Source of the DNA: Streptomyces sp. NBC_01445
GTDB taxonomy: Bacteria > Actinomycetota > Actinomycetes > Streptomycetales > Streptomycetaceae
Length of the DNA stretch: 64,000 bases
Assembly (NCBI RefSeq): GCF_035918235.1
Contig: NZ_CP109485.1
Span: 7,169,001 to 7,233,000, forward strand
Reading direction: 5' to 3'
The position numbers and the translations under genes were made by a program. Position 1 is the stretch's first letter. Each line of letters starts with the position of its first letter. The notes beneath the pieces are model-generated. The model had not been told where the DNA came from. It ran no database searches and was given only the letters and a program-made list of their open reading frames with translations. Below, one piece after another: positions 62,198 to 64,000 of this stretch.

Positions 62198-63073
62198 CTA
62201 GCGCTTCCGGAGCTCCTTCAGGCGGGCCACGTCCGCCGCGTGCCCCTCCTTGCCGCCGGGCGTCTCGAGGATCAGCGGCACGTTCTCGGTCGCCGGGTGG
62301 GCCATCAGCGCGCGGAACGGCTCAGCGCCGATGTGGCCGGATCCGATGTTCTCGTGTCGGTCCTTGTGCGCCCCGACGACGTCCTTCGAGTCGTTGGCGT
62401 GGATCAGCTTGAGGCGGCCCTCGCCCACGGTGTCCACGAGCAGGTCCAGGGTCTGCCGCATGCCGTCGGGGCCGGTCAGGTCGTGGCCCGCCGCGAAGAT
62501 GTGGCACGTGTCCAGGCAGACGCCCAGCTTCGGGTGCGCGTCCAGCGCGTCGAAGTACGGCCCGAAGTCCCAGGTCCGCGAGCACAGCGAGGAGCCCTGG
62601 CCCGCGGTCGACTCGAGCAGGAGATACGGGTCGTCGTCATGGGTCAGCTCGTCGAGGAGCGGCAGCATGCGCTCCCGCACCTGTGCGAGCGCCACGGCGC
62701 GCTCACGGCCGCCGGTCGCCGAACCCGTGTGCACGACGACGCCGAGCGCGCCTATCTCCCGGGCCCGGCGCAGCGAGTGCCGCAGCGACTCCACGGACTT
62801 CTCCACGGTCGCCACGGTGTGCGAGCCGAAATTGATCAGATAGGGCGCGTGGACGTACGCCGGAATCCCCTCGGCGGCGCAGGCCGCGCGGAACTCCTCG
62901 TCCTGCTTCGGGTTGCCGGGAGGCGTCGCCCAGCCTCGCGGGTTGGCGACGAAGACCTGGACGGTCTCGGCGTCCAGCTCGCGCGCGTACGAGAGCCCTA
63001 CGGAGGCCAGGCCGCCGGCGACGGGGACGTGGCCGCCGACCGGGTTACGGGGGAGGGAATCGGTGCTGCTCAC
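62198..63073 (-). CDS. nfo: Deoxyribonuclease IV (AP endonuclease, Nfo family)
   Basis: The 291-residue TIM-barrel enzyme has metal ligands and substrate motifs in order: QVFVANPRGW, AYVHAPYLINF, VVHTGSATG, LLLESTAGQG, VCLDTCHIFAAGHDL, LIHANDSKDVVGAHKDRHENIG and LILETPGG. It incises DNA at abasic sites in base-excision repair, using three zinc ions. Transcribed in the same direction as the kinase gene upstream. Confidence 0.93.
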   Translation of the reverse strand: MSSTDSLPRNPVGGHVPVAGGLASVGLSYARELDAETVQVFVANPRGWATPPGNPKQDEEFRAACAAEGIPAYVHAPYLINFGSHTVATVEKSVESLRHSLRRAREIGALGVVVHTGSATGGRERAVALAQVRERMLPLLDELTHDDDPYLLLESTAGQGSSLCSRTWDFGPYFDALDAHPKLGVCLDTCHIFAAGHDLTGPDGMRQTLDLLVDTVGEGRLKLIHANDSKDVVGAHKDRHENIGSGHIGAEPFRALMAHPATENVPLILETPGGKEGHAADVARLKELRKR

Positions 63074-63107
63074 CGGTCAAGGGTGGCACGCGTGCGTGGG
63101 CGCTCCG

Positions 63108-64000
63108 TCAGCGGATCTGGATGGTGATCGTCGACCCCTTCGGGGCCTCGTCACCGCCCGCCACGGACTGCTTCTTCACGGTGTCGCCGAAAAAGCCGAG
63201 CAGGCCGCGGTCCTCCTCGACGTCGAACCCGCTGTCCTTGAGCTTCTGTGTGGCGTCGTCGACGCTCATGCCCACGACGTCGGGGACCTCGACCATGACC
63301 GGGCCCTTGGAGATCTTCAGCGTGACCGTGTCACCCTCGCCGAGCTGCTTGCCTTCGACGGGGGACTGCTGGGCGACGCTGCCCTTGTCCTCGTCCGAGT
63401 TCACCCGCTCCGTGGCGATCTCGGCCTTCAGGCCAGCGTCCTGAAGGTCGGCGATGGCGTCCTCCTCGGCCTCGCCCGTCACGTCCGGGACGTCCACCGC
63501 GCTGCCCCTGCTGACCCTGAGCGCGACGGCCGAACCGGCCTTGCGGGTCGTGCCGGACGCCGGGTCCGTGGCGATCACCGACCCCTTGGGGACGTCCTCG
63601 TCGAAGTCCCTGGTGACCATGCCGGGCTCCAGGCCCGCGTCCTTCAGCCGGCGCTCGGCCCTGGCGAGGGGCGTGCCCTCGAGATCGGGAACCCGCACGG
63701 TCTTTGGGCCCAGGGACACCGTCAGATCCACCGCCCCGTTGTCCCGGATGCGGGCGCCCGCCCTGGGGTCAGTGGCGATGACGGTGCCGCGCTTCACGGT
63801 GTCGCTGTACGCGCGCTTGACGTGCCCGAGGTCGAGGCCCGCGTCGCCGAGCCGCTCCTTCGCCTGCGTCTGCGTCTTGGCGAGCAGCGGCGGGACCTGC
63901 GTGAACTGGCCCGAGTTGATGTACCAGACACCCGCGCCGAGGCCGAGGGCGAGCAGGACGGCCGCGACGGCAGCGAGCACACCGCGCCGCGGACGACGCC
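63108..64000 (-). CDS. PASTA-domain Ser/Thr protein kinase, C-terminal part (5' partial)
   Basis: The visible ~297 residues start with RRPRR, a single transmembrane helix (VLAAVAAVLLALGLGAGVWYI) and four PASTA repeats (each opening VPxLxG/VPDVxG with a conserved DxG: VPPLLAKT, VPDLEGT, VPDVTGE, VPDVVGM). The kinase domain would lie beyond the window edge. PASTA repeats bind muropeptides and lipid II, so the kinase senses cell-wall state. By position it equals M. tuberculosis PknL. Confidence 0.9.
   Translation of the reverse strand, partial: RRPRRGVLAAVAAVLLALGLGAGVWYINSGQFTQVPPLLAKTQTQAKERLGDAGLDLGHVKRAYSDTVKRGTVIATDPRAGARIRDNGAVDLTVSLGPKTVRVPDLEGTPLARAERRLKDAGLEPGMVTRDFDEDVPKGSVIATDPASGTTRKAGSAVALRVSRGSAVDVPDVTGEAEEDAIADLQDAGLKAEIATERVNSDEDKGSVAQQSPVEGKQLGEGDTVTLKISKGPVMVEVPDVVGMSVDDATQKLKDSGFDVEEDRGLLGFFGDTVKKQSVAGGDEAPKGSTITIQIR

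Overview
The window is a high-GC actinobacterial chromosome segment. It is almost certainly from a Streptomyces: third codon positions are extremely G/C-rich, GTG and TTG starts are common, and many genes match Streptomyces core proteins (PspA/PspAA, the MacS/MacR pair, ROK glucokinase, a DUF5304 protein, a cysteine desulfurase-TusA fusion, paired NlpC/P60 proteins). About 65 protein genes are packed on both strands. I see no rRNA, tRNA, transposon, prophage or CRISPR array; this is core rather than accessory sequence.

Layout. 1-6.7 kb: a membrane protein cut by the window edge, two late cobalamin genes (cobT and a CobU/CobP-type kinase/guanylyltransferase), two methyltransferases and an HtrA-like lipoprotein protease. 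6.7-14.1 kb: a DUF3043 membrane protein, the envelope-stress genes pspA-pspAA, a NarL-type two-component system and an RND-family exporter. 14.1-20.4 kb: nadA (quinolinate synthase, Fe-S), erpA, an anchored unknown protein, an AdoK-type kinase and a cysteine desulfurase-TusA fusion. 20.7-30.1 kb: the terminal respiratory branch, ctaC-ctaD-ctaF, then an L,D-transpeptidase and a degenerate receiver protein, then ctaE-qcrC-qcrA-qcrB, which together encode the actinobacterial bcc-aa3 supercomplex. 30.2-35.9 kb: trpD, a SAM-IV riboswitch controlling a class V aminotransferase-like PLP enzyme, a lone Lrp ligand-binding domain, a rhomboid protease and a NYN-domain protein. 36.2-44.4 kb: two secreted NlpC/P60 proteins, a lipoprotein zinc-protease candidate, two mannosyltransferase-like glycosyltransferases (one PimB-like) and a long-chain acyl-CoA synthetase. 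44.7-52.1 kb: metallophosphoesterase, SRPBCC protein, ArsA-like ATPase, DUF5304 protein, glucokinase, EEP phosphohydrolase, alpha/beta hydrolase and PlsC acyltransferase. 52.1-64 kb: macS-macR, a 6-phosphofructokinase with a pyrophosphate-type residue, a 2-hydroxyacid dehydrogenase, fused trpEG with a Trp-Trp-Trp leader peptide and attenuator, class II DAHP synthase, iron-box-associated bfd and bfr, a sulfite-oxidase-like protein, a DUF4396 protein behind a CsoR-like copper operator, endonuclease IV, and the PASTA end of a Ser/Thr kinase.

From memory, the gene set is broadly collinear with Mycobacterium tuberculosis Rv2176 (pknL) to Rv2208 (cobT/cobS area): pknL, aroG, PlsC, ArsA-like, SRPBCC, fadD15, pimB', NlpC/P60, trpD, ctaE-qcrCAB, ctaC, adoK, erpA, cobT. 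The block is therefore an old actinobacterial neighbourhood linking respiration, aromatic amino-acid supply and envelope glycolipid or peptidoglycan work. The most rewarding elements are regulatory: the SAM-IV riboswitch followed by a six-codon upstream ORF, the trp attenuator, a 21-bp palindrome on the ctaE start codon, an iron box and a CsoR-like box. Functions are inferred from motifs and remembered families; no database search was run.
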